This document shows, in pieces, positions 1 to 9,600 of a stretch of 64,000 bases of DNA; position 1 is the first letter of the stretch, and each line of letters opens with the position of its first letter. The notes below the pieces were generated by a model that did not search any database, was not told the origin of the DNA, and saw only the letters and a list, made by a program, of their open reading frames with translations. Source of the DNA: Acinetobacter corruptisaponis (GTDB taxonomy: Bacteria > Pseudomonadota > Gammaproteobacteria > Pseudomonadales > Moraxellaceae). Made by a program: the position numbers and the translations under genes. Location: positions 62,001-126,000 of the forward strand of contig NZ_CP125669.1 in the NCBI RefSeq assembly GCF_030053775.1, written 5' to 3'.

Positions 1-36
1 GCTGCGAGCTACACCGATAAAACTGAAGCCGCTTAA
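1..36 (+). CDS. C-terminal end of upstream gene, probably mesX (DUF1852)
   Basis: Frame 1 is open from the window edge and ends at the TAA at 34-36, giving the tail AASYTDKTEAA. Only eleven codons are visible, so the product cannot be identified from sequence. The next gene, 31 bases downstream on the same strand, is a MesD-type methionine synthase. That family is known to require the DUF1852 protein MesX, usually encoded next to it, so MesX is the likely identity by context only. Confidence 0.45.
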   Translation, partial: AASYTDKTEAA

Positions 37-67
37 ATTCACCAATTTATAGAAAAGATGATTGATC

Positions 68-1102
68 ATGACGAAAATATTATTACCGACTTCAACTGCG
101 GGTAGCTTGCCGAAGCCATCTTGGATTGCAGAACCTGAGAAACTTTGGTCGCCTTGGAAATTAGAGGGCGATGACCTGATTCAAGGCAAACGTGATGCGT
201 TGCTGGTATCCTTGCAGGAACAACTCCATGCAGGCATTGATATTGTCAGTGATGGTGAGCAGACCCGCCAGCATTTTGTCACCACCTTTATTGAACATCT
301 GCATGGCGTTGATTTTGAAAAACGTGAAACGGTCAGAATCCGCAATCGTTATGATGCCAGTGTCCCGACTGTATTTGATGCGGTTTCTCGTCAAAAGCCA
401 GTTTTCGTGGAAGATGCCAAGTTTTTACGTCAGCACACCACACAACCAATTAAATGGGCATTGCCAGGTCCAATGACCATGATTGATACGCTGTATGATG
501 CGCATTATAAAAGCCGTGAAAAACTAGCTTGGGAATTTGCCAAAATCCTCAATGAAGAAGCCAAAGAGTTAGAAGCGGCAGGTGTGGATATTATCCAGTT
601 TGATGAGCCTGCATTTAATGTGTTCTTTGATGAAGTGAATGACTGGGGTGTTACCACTTTAGAACGGGCCATTGAAGGACTGAAATGTGAAACGGCTGTG
701 CATATTTGCTACGGCTACGGCATCAAGGCCAATACTGACTGGAAAAAGACGCTCGGTTCAGAATGGCGACAATATGAAGAAGCTTTTCCAAAGCTGCAAC
801 AGTCTAAAATTGATATTGTTTCACTGGAATGTCATAACTCACGTGTACCAATGGATTTGATTGAACTGATTCGTGGTAAAAAAGTCATGGTTGGTGCGAT
901 TGACGTGGCAATCAACACCATTGAAACACCTGAAGAAGTTGCAGATACCTTGCGTAAGGCACTGCAATTTGTGGATGCGGATAAACTTTATCCATCTACT
1001 AACTGTGGTATGACTCCATTATCTCGTGATGTTGCTAGAGGCAAGTTACATGCGTTAAGCGCAGGTGCGGAAATCGTCCGTAAAGAAATCTTGGGCAAAT
1101 AA
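68..1102 (+). CDS. mesD: Core methionine synthase, MesD type (folate-independent)
   Basis: This 344-residue protein corresponds to only the catalytic C-terminal domain of cobalamin-independent methionine synthase MetE; the folate-binding N-terminal half is absent. It should methylate homocysteine to methionine in the cytoplasm. The MetE zinc ligands are visible: His212 and Cys214 (AVHICYG), Glu254 (SLECHN) and Cys313 (TNCGMTP). Published work on core methionine synthases describes the MesD family in aerobes, including Acinetobacter, as needing the DUF1852 protein MesX and oxygen but not methyl-folate or cobalamin. The methyl donor is unknown. I chose ATG 68 over an in-frame TTG at 62. A strong hairpin 30 bases after the stop separates it from the flavin reductase gene. 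MesD rather than another core family is inferred from the organism and the short form. Confidence 0.8.
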   Translation: MTKILLPTSTAGSLPKPSWIAEPEKLWSPWKLEGDDLIQGKRDALLVSLQEQLHAGIDIVSDGEQTRQHFVTTFIEHLHGVDFEKRETVRIRNRYDASVPTVFDAVSRQKPVFVEDAKFLRQHTTQPIKWALPGPMTMIDTLYDAHYKSREKLAWEFAKILNEEAKELEAAGVDIIQFDEPAFNVFFDEVNDWGVTTLERAIEGLKCETAVHICYGYGIKANTDWKKTLGSEWRQYEEAFPKLQQSKIDIVSLECHNSRVPMDLIELIRGKKVMVGAIDVAINTIETPEEVADTLRKALQFVDADKLYPSTNCGMTPLSRDVARGKLHALSAGAEIVRKEILGK

Positions 1103-1131
1103 TTGAGCATTGAAAGCATAATGTAAAAGTG

Positions 1132-1171
1132 ACCTGTTTAATGGGTGTTTAGGATTAAACAGGTTATTTTT
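1132..1171 (+). terminator. Rho-independent terminator after mesD
   Basis: An 11-bp perfect stem, ACCTGTTTAAT (1132-1142) and ATTAAACAGGT (1154-1164), is followed by TATTTTTATT. It lies between mesD and the flavin reductase gene and rules out the upstream GTG at 1145 as the start of the latter. Confidence 0.8.
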
Positions 1172-1183
1172 ATTGGGAATAAA

Positions 1184-1693
1184 ATGATGATTGAAGCAAT
1201 AGACTTTAGAAATGCAATGTCGTTGTTAAGCAGTGCGGTCAATGTGGTGACCACAGCAGGGGCATCAGGTCGTTATGGCTTTACAGCATCTGCAGTGTGT
1301 GGTGTGTCGGATAGTCCTGCGACTTTATTGGTGTGTATGAATAGAGCTGCGAGTTCGCATATTCATTTTATCGAAAATAAAATCCTAAGTGTCAATGTGT
1401 TGGCTGAACATCAGCAACATCTTTCTAATGCATTTTCCTCTAAAATCAGTCCAGAAGAGCGCTTTAAACAAGCCATTTGGACAGAACTGGAAACAGGTTC
1501 ACCGATTTTAACAGATGCTTTAGTTAGCTTTGATTGTGAGATTGAGCAAATTCAGGAAGTGGGCACACATAGTATTTTTATCTGCCGTATTGTTGCAATT
1601 CAACAAAGTCAGCAAGAACAAGGCTTGGTTCATTTTAATCGTGCTTATTATCATGTCGGGCATCATGTGTCAGGCAAAACTCGTTCAATCTAA
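1184..1693 (+). CDS. Flavin reductase family protein (HpaC/RutF-like)
   Basis: This 169-residue protein has the FMN-binding split-barrel fold typical of the small reductase components that supply reduced flavin to oxygenases (HpaC, RutF). The family pattern is seen in the N-terminal VNVVTTAGASGRYGFTASAVCGVS and in the later LSVNVLAEHQQHLSNAF stretch. The start is ATG 1184 (or 1187) because the upstream in-frame GTG lies inside the mesD terminator; GGGA precedes it. Because MesD function is oxygen-dependent, a flavin reductase just downstream could be a functional partner, but the terminator argues for separate transcription. No monooxygenase is adjacent in the window, so its true partner is not shown. 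Confidence 0.8.
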   Translation: MMIEAIDFRNAMSLLSSAVNVVTTAGASGRYGFTASAVCGVSDSPATLLVCMNRAASSHIHFIENKILSVNVLAEHQQHLSNAFSSKISPEERFKQAIWTELETGSPILTDALVSFDCEIEQIQEVGTHSIFICRIVAIQQSQQEQGLVHFNRAYYHVGHHVSGKTRSI

Positions 1694-1734
1694 CGCTGTA
1701 TTTAACCTCCAATTTTTAAGCAAGTATCTCTATC

Positions 1735-2535
1735 GTGGAATTAATCATTTTTTTTGCAATCGGCGCATTGGCTGGATTTGCCGCTGGGCTGTTTGGTGTG
1801 GGTGGTGGAACAATTATTGTTCCGATTCTATATATCGTGTTTACCCAAATGGGTTATGACCCTGAAGTGATCATGCACTTGGCTTTAGGGACATCGTTGG
1901 CAACCATTATCGTCACCTCGATCAGTTCATTGATGGCACACAATAAAAATGGTGCGGTCATCTGGTCAGTCTTTAAAAATCTAACGCCTGGCATGGCGGT
2001 TGGATCTTTTTTTGGAGCGGGGATTGCAGGATTATTGTCTGGCGCACATTTGCAACTGATCATTGGCATTTTTGTGATCTGGGTTGCCTATACCATGTTT
2101 ATGGGGGCAAAAAAGGTCATTGATCAGACGAAACAGCTTCCATCCACTCCTAAACAAGTTGTTGCAGGGACAGGAATTGGTGTGGCTTCTGCAATTTTTG
2201 GGATTGGAGGAGGCAGTTTAACTGTACCTTATCTCAATCATTATGGCGTAGTGATGCAGAAAGCGGTGGGGACATCAGCCGCATGTGGTTTACCGATTGC
2301 TATCGCTGGCGCTTTGGGATTCATGTTTTTTGGAATGAAAGAGCATATCAATGTGCCGAATAGTATTGGCTATGTGCATATTTATGCGTTCTTGGGCATT
2401 AGTATCATGAGTTTCTTTACCGCAAAGCTGGGTGCAAAAGCGGCACATGCCTTATCACCAGCCGTGTTGAAAAAATGTTTTGCTGTCATGTTGTGTATCG
2501 TGGGGTGTTTCTTCATTTTTAAGGGATTACATTGA
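1735..2535 (+). CDS. Sulfite exporter TauE/SafE family membrane protein
   Basis: A 266-residue hydrophobic inner-membrane protein of the TauE/SafE family (PF01925), with about eight predicted membrane segments. The family's internal duplication is visible as two matching glycine-rich motifs, GLFGVGGGTIIVPIL near residue 19 and AIFGIGGGSLTVPYL near residue 152. Members export small sulfur or organic anions such as sulfite and sulfoacetate; the substrate here cannot be read from sequence. The start is GTG 1735, the only one that keeps the first membrane segment complete. It sits 41 bases after the flavin reductase and may share its transcript. Proximity to methionine synthesis makes a sulfur compound plausible. 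Confidence 0.85.
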   Translation: MELIIFFAIGALAGFAAGLFGVGGGTIIVPILYIVFTQMGYDPEVIMHLALGTSLATIIVTSISSLMAHNKNGAVIWSVFKNLTPGMAVGSFFGAGIAGLLSGAHLQLIIGIFVIWVAYTMFMGAKKVIDQTKQLPSTPKQVVAGTGIGVASAIFGIGGGSLTVPYLNHYGVVMQKAVGTSAACGLPIAIAGALGFMFFGMKEHINVPNSIGYVHIYAFLGISIMSFFTAKLGAKAAHALSPAVLKKCFAVMLCIVGCFFIFKGLH

Positions 2536-2584
2536 GATAGAGGGAGGTTGATTTCCTCTGATGAAAAGTCCACTCAGTAATCTG

Positions 2585-2611
2585 CACCCTTTAAATCTAA
2601 TTTAAAGGGTG
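2585..2611. terminator. Stem-loop between convergent genes
   Basis: A perfect 12-bp stem, CACCCTTTAAAT and ATTTAAAGGGTG with a 3-base loop, lies between the convergent TauE and hydrolase genes. There is no good T-run on either side, so it may be a weak or bidirectional terminator. Confidence 0.5.
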
Positions 2612-2675
2612 ATTTGCTATGGCTAAATATTCCCATAATTTTTGATACATTCGATGAATAAACTCACCGTCGTAT

Positions 2676-3704
2676 TTATTCCCGCCACCAGCGTGTGTTT
2701 GCCTGTGGGGCTTCAAGATTCAGCATTTCGCCCATTTGTGGTGTACACACGACCACATCTTGATGCTCAGCCAATGCCACAATGCGTTCAAATGGATCAT
2801 CCCAGACATGCAGTGCCAGATCAAAAGTTCCATTATGTATAGGCAAAAGATTTTTGCCTTTTAAGTCCAGATGGGCTTGTAGAGTTTGTTCAGGGTGCAT
2901 GTGGACATCAGGCCAATCCTGACCATAAGCCCCTGTTTCAATCAACGTCATATCAAAAGGACCATAGTGTTCCCCAATTTCTTTAAAGCCATTAAAGTAG
3001 CCTGTGTCTCCACTAAAGAATATACGCAGGTCATTATCAATAATGACCCATGATGCCCATAAGGTGGCATTGCTATCAGATATGCCACGACCTGAGAAAT
3101 GATGTGCGGGTGTCGCAACTAAATGTAGGCCGTGAATGTGGGTGTCTTGCCACCAGTCCAGTTGCTGGACTTTGTCCGCAGGTACGCCCCATTTGATCAA
3201 GGTATCTCCAACACCAAGCGGGGTGATGAAGTGTTCCACCTTATCCATCAGTTGCATGATTGCATCATGGTCAAGATGATCATAATGGTTATGCGACAAG
3301 ATTACCCCTTTGATGGGTGGTAGCTCGGCAATGTTGATTGGTGGTAGGTGAAAGCGTTTTGGCCCGATCCATTGAAAGGGTGAGGCACGTTTGGAAAATA
3401 CGGGATCTGTCAGCCAAAATTCACCACGCAACTTTAATAACATAGTTGAATGTCCAAGCCGAAACAGGGAGCGATCAGGTGCGGCAAGTAATTGCTGCTG
3501 TGTGAGGGTTATTACAGGAATGGGCTTATTGGGTACAGTGCCAGCAGGTTTATTAAATGCAAAGCGCCACATAAGTTGCAGGGTTTTCCACAAAGTCGTT
3601 TTATGTAGGTTGGGGCTTAGATTCCAGAAGCGTCCATTACGTTTTTGAGAGGATAGTGGAGGTTTATTAATACCCTCTATGTTTTTATAGATCATATTCA
3701 TCAT
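2676..3704 (-). CDS. MBL-fold metal-dependent hydrolase, NAPE-PLD/UlaG-like
   Basis: A 342-residue metallo-beta-lactamase-fold hydrolase. The metal-binding motif HxHxDH is seen as SHNHYDHLDHD, followed by FSGDTGYF and a late LPIHNGTFDLALH, the arrangement found in the UlaG and N-acylphosphatidylethanolamine phospholipase D branch. These enzymes use two metal ions to cleave phosphodiesters or lactones; the substrate is not predictable. The first ATG (3704) has AAAGG six bases upstream. A hydrophobic stretch near residues 30-50 could be a membrane anchor. It lies downstream of a TetR regulator on the same strand, and a palindrome in its promoter region nearly matches the one before that regulator, so it is probably the regulator's target. 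Confidence 0.85.
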   Translation of the reverse strand: MMNMIYKNIEGINKPPLSSQKRNGRFWNLSPNLHKTTLWKTLQLMWRFAFNKPAGTVPNKPIPVITLTQQQLLAAPDRSLFRLGHSTMLLKLRGEFWLTDPVFSKRASPFQWIGPKRFHLPPINIAELPPIKGVILSHNHYDHLDHDAIMQLMDKVEHFITPLGVGDTLIKWGVPADKVQQLDWWQDTHIHGLHLVATPAHHFSGRGISDSNATLWASWVIIDNDLRIFFSGDTGYFNGFKEIGEHYGPFDMTLIETGAYGQDWPDVHMHPEQTLQAHLDLKGKNLLPIHNGTFDLALHVWDDPFERIVALAEHQDVVVCTPQMGEMLNLEAPQANTRWWRE

Positions 3705-3787
3705 ATTTTACCTTTAACGGGATTGGGGTGGTTGATTTATAAAACTCATCACAGTAGGCAAAAGAGTAAACAGGATGAGATAAATCA

Positions 3788-3819
3788 GTGATTAATTAAA
3801 TGAGTAATTAATCACTCAT
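3788..3819. promoter_or_regulatory. Putative TetR operator upstream of the MBL hydrolase
   Basis: Two overlapping dyads are present: GTGATTAATTA (3788-3798) with TAATTAATCAC (3805-3815), and the 20-bp near-palindrome ATGAGTAATTAATCACTCAT (3800-3819). The latter closely matches the site at 4456-4475 upstream of the adjacent TetR gene. It lies about 80-115 bases upstream of the hydrolase start. Confidence 0.7.
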
Positions 3820-3833
3820 TAATTGGGTTTTAA

Positions 3834-3857
3834 AAATAAAGACATATGTCTTTATTT
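3834..3857 (-). terminator. 24-bp perfect palindrome after the TetR gene
   Basis: A perfect palindrome with core AAAGACATATGTCTTT, extended by AAAT and ATTT on the two sides, begins ten bases past the TetR stop codon on the minus strand and is followed there by a T-rich run. It is a plausible weak terminator; a protein-binding site is the alternative because the stem is AT-rich. Confidence 0.4.
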
Positions 3858-3867
3858 AAAGAGATAA

Positions 3868-4440
3868 CTACATTATTGCTACGGCATGCCAAAATGCTTC
3901 AAAACCTGACTCACGATAGCTTTCAGCAGACATTGGGTCTTGCACCATAAAATTTATACTCACTTCAGCCATTGCGCCAAATATTGAACCGATAAAAAGC
4001 GGGGGATAGTCACGTAAACATCCCTTATCAACTTGATTCTGGATGGATTGGGTTAAGTCGCAAAACGATTGCATCCCAATTTGTTTGCTTTGTTCAGTAA
4101 TTTGTTCAGATGTTGACAGTTGTGCCATAACCTTACGTTTCTGGGGAGCACTGATTCCCCAGTTCAAATAGCTTTGCCAGACATGGTGCATTTGTGCTTT
4201 AAGATCGGTATCTGTAGGGTAACCCAACATCATGACGTGGCGTAGCTCAGCTTTTAAAGAAAGATAAAGCTGATTCAGCAGTTCTTCCTTACTGTTAAAA
4301 TAGGTAAACAAGGTGCCCTCTGCAACACCTGCAAGCTTGGCGATCTTTGATGTTGGGGCACGTTCGCCCATCTCAGCGAGCACTTCAACAGCCGCATTTA
4401 AGATAGCATCACGTTTATCATTACTGCGAGGGCGAGCCAT
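3868..4440 (-). CDS. TetR/AcrR family transcriptional regulator
   Basis: A 190-residue TetR-family repressor. The N-terminal helix-turn-helix is clear: ILNAAVEVLAEMGERAPTSK, then IAKLAGVAEGTLFTYFNSKEE at about residues 33-53. The C-terminal half is the variable ligand-binding and dimerisation domain. A 20-bp palindrome 16 bases upstream of its start, and a nearly identical one before the downstream hydrolase gene, suggest autoregulation plus control of that hydrolase. No clear Shine-Dalgarno precedes the ATG at 4440. The ligand is unknown. Confidence 0.9.
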   Translation of the reverse strand: MARPRSNDKRDAILNAAVEVLAEMGERAPTSKIAKLAGVAEGTLFTYFNSKEELLNQLYLSLKAELRHVMMLGYPTDTDLKAQMHHVWQSYLNWGISAPQKRKVMAQLSTSEQITEQSKQIGMQSFCDLTQSIQNQVDKGCLRDYPPLFIGSIFGAMAEVSINFMVQDPMSAESYRESGFEAFWHAVAIM

Positions 4441-4455
4441 AATTTAAAAACATAA

Positions 4456-4475
4456 ATGAGTGATTGATCAATCAT
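4456..4475. promoter_or_regulatory. Putative TetR operator at its own promoter
   Basis: The sequence ATGAGTGATTGATCAATCAT has nested dyad symmetry and closely matches the element at 3800-3819 (ATGAGTAATTAATCACTCAT). It lies 16 bases upstream of the TetR start codon, where binding would block transcription. Confidence 0.7.
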
Positions 4476-4555
4476 AGCTGAAATTAGATAAAGATCAAGA
4501 ATATTTTGTAAGGATATTTGGGTTGAGGGGGTAATATAATATTTATATTTCCTAT

Positions 4556-5230
4556 TCAATCCCAGTATTTAGGTTTTGGCGGAGGTGTGGTCACGTCCGA
4601 TTTGGTATAAAGATGATGGGATAACAATGAGCTCCATAACTTAATATAGCGGTTAAAGAACTCAGTTGTTTTGGCTGTATGGGAAGTAATGTGCATATCT
4701 TCAACCATGCCGCGTAAAACCCATTGTGTTAAAATAATCAGGTCTCCGACATTATCTATGTCAGATTTTGAGGCCAGATAATGTTCTGCCGCATCTCTGG
4801 TGGTTTTGTAGGAAATAATCCATAAATGCTGTAACTTTGCAGCAAGTTCAGGTTCATGTCTGCTGGCAACCAATAATTCCAGTAATGCAGAAGCTTCAGG
4901 AGTTTTTAACAAACTTGCCCCCGCCATAATCAGACTTTCAAGGCGATCTTCCGAGTTCTCCATTTTTTTGATGATTTTACCCAAAGAAATATAGATTTTT
5001 TTGATCAACTGTTCCGCAGTTGCCTCCATCAATGCCGCTTTGGAGGGAAAATGATGAATGGGTGCGCCTCTTGAAACTTTAGCGGTACTAATGATTTTAC
5101 TAATCGTGGTGCCCGTATAGCCATCATTGACCAAACATTCTAGCGTTGCCTCAATTAAGCGTTCTCGCATGGCTTCACTACGTTCATGCTGGGTAAGTCT
5201 GGGAGCGGTTGATTTCACTGGGTTACACAT
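4556..5230 (-). CDS. TetR/AcrR family regulator divergent from the acyl-CoA operon
   Basis: The reading frame is open from 5317, but I place the start at ATG 5230 (MCNPVKSTAPRL), giving 224 residues, because the longer form would extend across the intergenic region into the operator. The DNA-binding domain is seen as LIEATLECLVNDGYTGTTIS followed by IISTAKVSRGAPIHHFPSKA. It is transcribed away from the acyl-CoA dehydrogenase operon at 5393, with a 20-bp imperfect palindrome between them. A repressor that responds to an acyl-CoA or its parent acid is the likely role, by analogy with other TetR regulators of fatty-acid operons. Confidence 0.88.
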   Translation of the reverse strand: MCNPVKSTAPRLTQHERSEAMRERLIEATLECLVNDGYTGTTISKIISTAKVSRGAPIHHFPSKAALMEATAEQLIKKIYISLGKIIKKMENSEDRLESLIMAGASLLKTPEASALLELLVASRHEPELAAKLQHLWIISYKTTRDAAEHYLASKSDIDNVGDLIILTQWVLRGMVEDMHITSHTAKTTEFFNRYIKLWSSLLSHHLYTKSDVTTPPPKPKYWD

Positions 5231-5316
5231 TTTCAATTGGTTTTTTCGACTATAGCAAATGAATAAATAGCCTGACAATATTGGCTTGACGACTTTAATA
5301 TAGCATGTTAAAAACA

Positions 5317-5336
5317 TACCGTACGTACGTATTGTA
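5317..5336. promoter_or_regulatory. Putative operator between TetR and acyl-CoA dehydrogenase genes
   Basis: The 20 bases TACCGTACGTACGTATTGTA pair at 8 of 10 dyad positions around the core TACGTA. The site lies 57 bases before the acyl-CoA dehydrogenase start and 87 before the TetR start, as expected for a shared operator. Confidence 0.65.
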
Positions 5337-5392
5337 AATAAAAAGAAAGGCGTACCATTATTCTTTTAAATGATCTATGGAACTGAACAAAA

Positions 5393-6580
5393 ATGAATAC
5401 CATGTTGAATGCCGTGCATGTACCTGAACCGCTTAGCCCAATGATTCCCCGTACCTTATTTAGTGCGGAGCATGAGGCTTTCCGCACTACAGCCCGTCGT
5501 TTCTTTGAAACCGAAATTGCGCCATTCCATGAAAAATGGGCAGAGCAGCAACATATTGATCGACAACTCTGGAATCGGGCAGGTGAACTGGGTTTATTGT
5601 GCTGCACCATGCCAGAACAATATGGTGGTTCAGGGGTTGACCGTCTTTATTCGATGATCTTGATTGAGGAACAGGCACGGGTGGGTGATTCTGCATCTGG
5701 TTTTGCACTACATTCTGACATTGTGGCGAACTACATCAATAATTTTGGCAATGAAGAACAAAAACAGGCTTGGTTGCCGAAGATGGCAACTGGTGAAGTG
5801 GTTACAGCAATTGCCATGACTGAACCAGGAACTGGATCAGATTTACAGGCCATTCGTACGACTGCAATTGAAGATGGCGATGATTATATTGTCAATGGTT
5901 CCAAAATCTTTATTACCAATGGCTATCTGTGTGATATGGCTGTAGTCGCGGTTAAAACAGGAACCAGCGAGAGTGGTGCGCAAAATGTCTCTCTCATGAT
6001 TATTGAGGCAGACCGTGAGGGATTTAGTAAAGGTAAGCCACTTAAAAAGGTGGGTATGCACGGTCAGGATACCTGTGAACTGTTCTTTAATGATATGCGT
6101 GTACCAAAGTCCAATTTGCTAGGTGTGGAGGGCATGGGCTTCTTTATGCTGATGAAAGAGTTGGCATGGGAACGCATGATGATTGGCATTATCTGTGCGG
6201 CAAGTGCAGAGGGGGCATTGGCAAGCACGGTTGAATATGTGAAATCCCGTAAAGCCTTTGGTAAATCTGTTGCGACTTTCCAAAACACCCGTTTCAAACT
6301 AGCGGAACTCCGTTCAGAAACACAGATTGCCCGTGTATTTGTAGATCGCTGTATGGAACAGATTTTAAAAAATGAATTATCGGTAGAAGCTGCCTGTGCC
6401 GCCAAATATTGGGTATCCGATTTAGCCAGCAAGGTTGTGGATGAGTGCGTGCAGTTGCATGGTGGTTATGGCTATATGCTGGAATATCCAATTGCCCGTG
6501 CCTATCTGGATATCCGTCCGAACCGAATTTATGGTGGCACCAATGAAATCATGAAAGAGTTGATTTCACGCACCATTTAA
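5393..6580 (+). CDS. Acyl-CoA dehydrogenase
   Basis: A 395-residue FAD-dependent acyl-CoA dehydrogenase of usual family length. It catalyses the alpha,beta-desaturation that begins beta-oxidation. The three family domains are recognisable: N-terminal helical (FFETEIAPFHEKWAE), middle beta (AIAMTEPGTGSDLQAIRTTA, a signature for FAD and substrate binding) and C-terminal helical (VQLHGGYGYMLEYPIARAYLD, NRIYGGTNEIMKELI). It is the first gene of an operon with a multifunctional hydratase/dehydrogenase and an SCPx-type thiolase, so together they encode a full oxidation cycle. The set resembles systems for branched, cyclic or sterol-like acyl chains rather than the common FadBA complex. The Shine-Dalgarno is weak. 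Confidence 0.92.
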   Translation: MNTMLNAVHVPEPLSPMIPRTLFSAEHEAFRTTARRFFETEIAPFHEKWAEQQHIDRQLWNRAGELGLLCCTMPEQYGGSGVDRLYSMILIEEQARVGDSASGFALHSDIVANYINNFGNEEQKQAWLPKMATGEVVTAIAMTEPGTGSDLQAIRTTAIEDGDDYIVNGSKIFITNGYLCDMAVVAVKTGTSESGAQNVSLMIIEADREGFSKGKPLKKVGMHGQDTCELFFNDMRVPKSNLLGVEGMGFFMLMKELAWERMMIGIICAASAEGALASTVEYVKSRKAFGKSVATFQNTRFKLAELRSETQIARVFVDRCMEQILKNELSVEAACAAKYWVSDLASKVVDECVQLHGGYGYMLEYPIARAYLDIRPNRIYGGTNEIMKELISRTI

Positions 6581-6619
6581 AACATGAATTGATTTAAAAA
6601 TATAGGAAGAAAAATAACA

Positions 6620-9600
6620 ATGTCGGAATTACGTTTTGATGGACGAGTGGCAATTGTCACAGGTGCGGGTGGTGGTTTAGGGCGACAACATGCGCTGACA
6701 CTGGCAGCACGAGGCTGTAAGGTGGTGGTCAATGATTTGGGCGGTAGCGCTCATGGAGCTGGTCATTCCTCATTGGCTGCGGATCAGGTGGTGGAGGAAA
6801 TCCGTGCGATGGGCGGTGAAGCGGTTGCCAATTACGATTCCGTGGAAAATGGCGAGGCAATCGTACAAACTGCCCTCGACCATTTTGGCACCGTGGATAT
6901 TGTCATCAATAATGCGGGGATTCTGCGTGATGTCAGTTTTGCCAAAATGACTGAGCAGGACTGGGATTTAGTCATGCGGGTACATCTCAACGGCAGTAAA
7001 AGTGTTTCCCATGCTGCTTGGCCCATCATGCGTGAAAAAGGCTATGGTCGAATTATCATGACCACGTCTGCGGCAGGTATCTACGGCAATTTTGGTCAGG
7101 CCAATTATTGTGCGGCTAAACTGGGAATTTTAGGTCTAGCCAACTGTCTGGCAGAAGAGGGCCGCAGTAAAAATATTTTCGTCAATACCATTGCACCTTT
7201 GGCAGCATCACGTTTGACTGAAACGGTGATGCCTCCTGAGTTACTGGCATTGCTGAAACCCGAAGCGGTCAGTCCTCTGGTGGCATGGTTATGCCATGAA
7301 AACTGTAAAGAGACTAAAGGATTGTTTGAAGTCGGTGCAGGCTTTATCGCCAAATTACGCTGGGAACGTACGCTGGGTCATTCGTTTCCCAATAATCGTG
7401 AATTTAATATAGATGACGTGGTGGCACGCTGGAATAAAATCACTGACTTTAATGAATCAACCCATCCAGACAGCACCACCGAATCCTTTACCCCAATTTT
7501 AGATGGGATCAACCACCCAAGTTTGGGCGGTAATGAATTTATTGATTTGGATGAGGCAGCTAAGGCGGAACTGGTGCTGGAGTCATCTTACGATGAAAGG
7601 GACCTGTCCCTGTATGCACTGGGAATTGGTGCAGCACGTGATCCACTGGACAAGTCCGAGTTGAAATATGTGTATGAACTGGGTGAGTTTGCGGCCATTC
7701 CAACCTATGGTGCGATGCCACAACTGAATGCCATGCTGGCTGCTGCCAAAACAGGAATCTTTAGTTTACCTGGCATGAACTTTGGTTTTGATCGCCTGCT
7801 GCATGGTGAGCAGTATATGGAGATCAAGCGTCCATTACCTCCACATGCCAAATTGCGCCACGTATTCAGGTTTAAGGAAGCATTTGATAAAGCACCAAAT
7901 GCTGTAGTCACTTTTGCGATTTCCACTCAGGATGAGTCGGGTGAGGAAATTGCCTACAACGAAATGACTTCATTTGTACGAGGTGCAGGTGGGTGGGGCG
8001 GTGACCGTGGTCCATCAGGGGAGGTGAATACACCACCAGACCGTGAACCAGATGTGATTATTGAAGAAAAAACTGATGCCAACCAGACCTTGTTGTATCG
8101 CCTGTCAGGGGACTGGAATCCGCTGCATGCCGATCCTGACTTTGCAAAAGCTTTCGGTTTTGAAAAACCGATCCTGCATGGCATGTGTACTTTCGGCTAT
8201 TGTGGCCGTCATGTGATCAAGGCGTTTTGTAATAATGATGAGCGTTATTTCAAGAGCATCAAGGTACGTTTTGCCAAGAGTGTATTTCCTGGTGATACGC
8301 TGGTCACTAAAATGTGGAAAGAGTCGGATAACCGCATTATCTTTGAAACCAGTGTCAAAGAACGCAATGAGGTTGTGATTAAGAATGCTGTGGTTGAACT
8401 GTATTCCGAGATTCCAAAAGCGGCAGCGAAGCCAAAAGTGGTGAATCAACAGACCGAAGTGGTTAGCCAAAGCACTGAACCAGACCGTTTAATTGCCAGT
8501 GATGTGTTTAAAGTGGTTGCAGATTATGTGGCGCAACATCCTGAACTGGTGGATAAAACCAAAACAGTATTTCTGTTTAAGCTGAAAAATCCTGAATCCG
8601 TGTGGACGCTGGACCTGAAAAATGGAAAGGGTGGATGCCAAAAAGGTGAAACTGAAAAAGCTGACGTGACACTGGAAATGAACGAGGAGCATCTGGAAAC
8701 CGTGGTCACCAGTTCATTGGCTGATGTGCAAAAACTGTTTTTTGGTGGTCAGTTAAAAATTGGCGGTAATGTCATGGCTTCCAATAAACTGACTGTGCTA
8801 CAGGACATCAATGCAGCACGTTATCAGGAAGTGAAACAGCAACGTCTTGCCAGTGCAGGTGCTACTACAACATCGAATGAACAAGCTGAAACTGCCCAAA
8901 ATACTGAAATTACATTGGCTGATGTCTTTAACGCTGTGAATGACTATCTCAATGAAAAAGGTGATTTGGCAGAAAAAACCAAAACCACTTTCCAGTTCCA
9001 TATCCATAACCCAGATTCAAACTGGTTTATTGACCTGAAAAATGGCAAAGGTGGTGCAGGGGCAGGCGATATTGATAAACCTGACGTGACTTTGGATATG
9101 GATGAGCAACATATTCCAACCGTGTTTGGTGGTTCACTGGCTGATGTGCAAAAACTGTTCTTTGGCGGTCAGCTCAAGATTGCGGGCAATGTCATGGCAT
9201 CAAATAAATTGACCATGCTACAGGACATGGGACAGCAGCGTGTTGAGGCAGCACGGGATAAGCGTATTGCTTCAGGCACAGTTTCTCAGGCAATAACAGC
9301 GAATAGCCCAGAACCTAAAAAACCGATGGATGCAAATGCTGTACTGATTTTTGCAGCATTACAAAAGCAAATTGAACAGATTCCAGTCAAGACAGGACGC
9401 ATTCAATTTAATATCACTGAACCCACAGCACAATGGACGGTTGATTTTGCACAGGCCACTGTCATGCAAGGTGAGGCTGACCAAGCCGATGTAACTTTTA
9501 GTCTAAGTGATAGCCATTTACTTGAGATTGTACAAGGTAAACGAGATAGCCGTGACCTGTATCAGCATGGTGAGTTACGTGTCGATGGTGACATTAAGCT

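Noticed and set aside
2642-2842. 66-residue plus-strand ORF
   Set aside because: It is antisense to the C-terminal part of the MBL hydrolase, which has clear family motifs; codon pattern gives no support for a second gene.
8714-9226. Possible recombination or assembly duplication in the SCP2 region
   Set aside because: The two copies differ at many synonymous positions and in their linkers, so this is a true domain duplication, not an assembly artefact.
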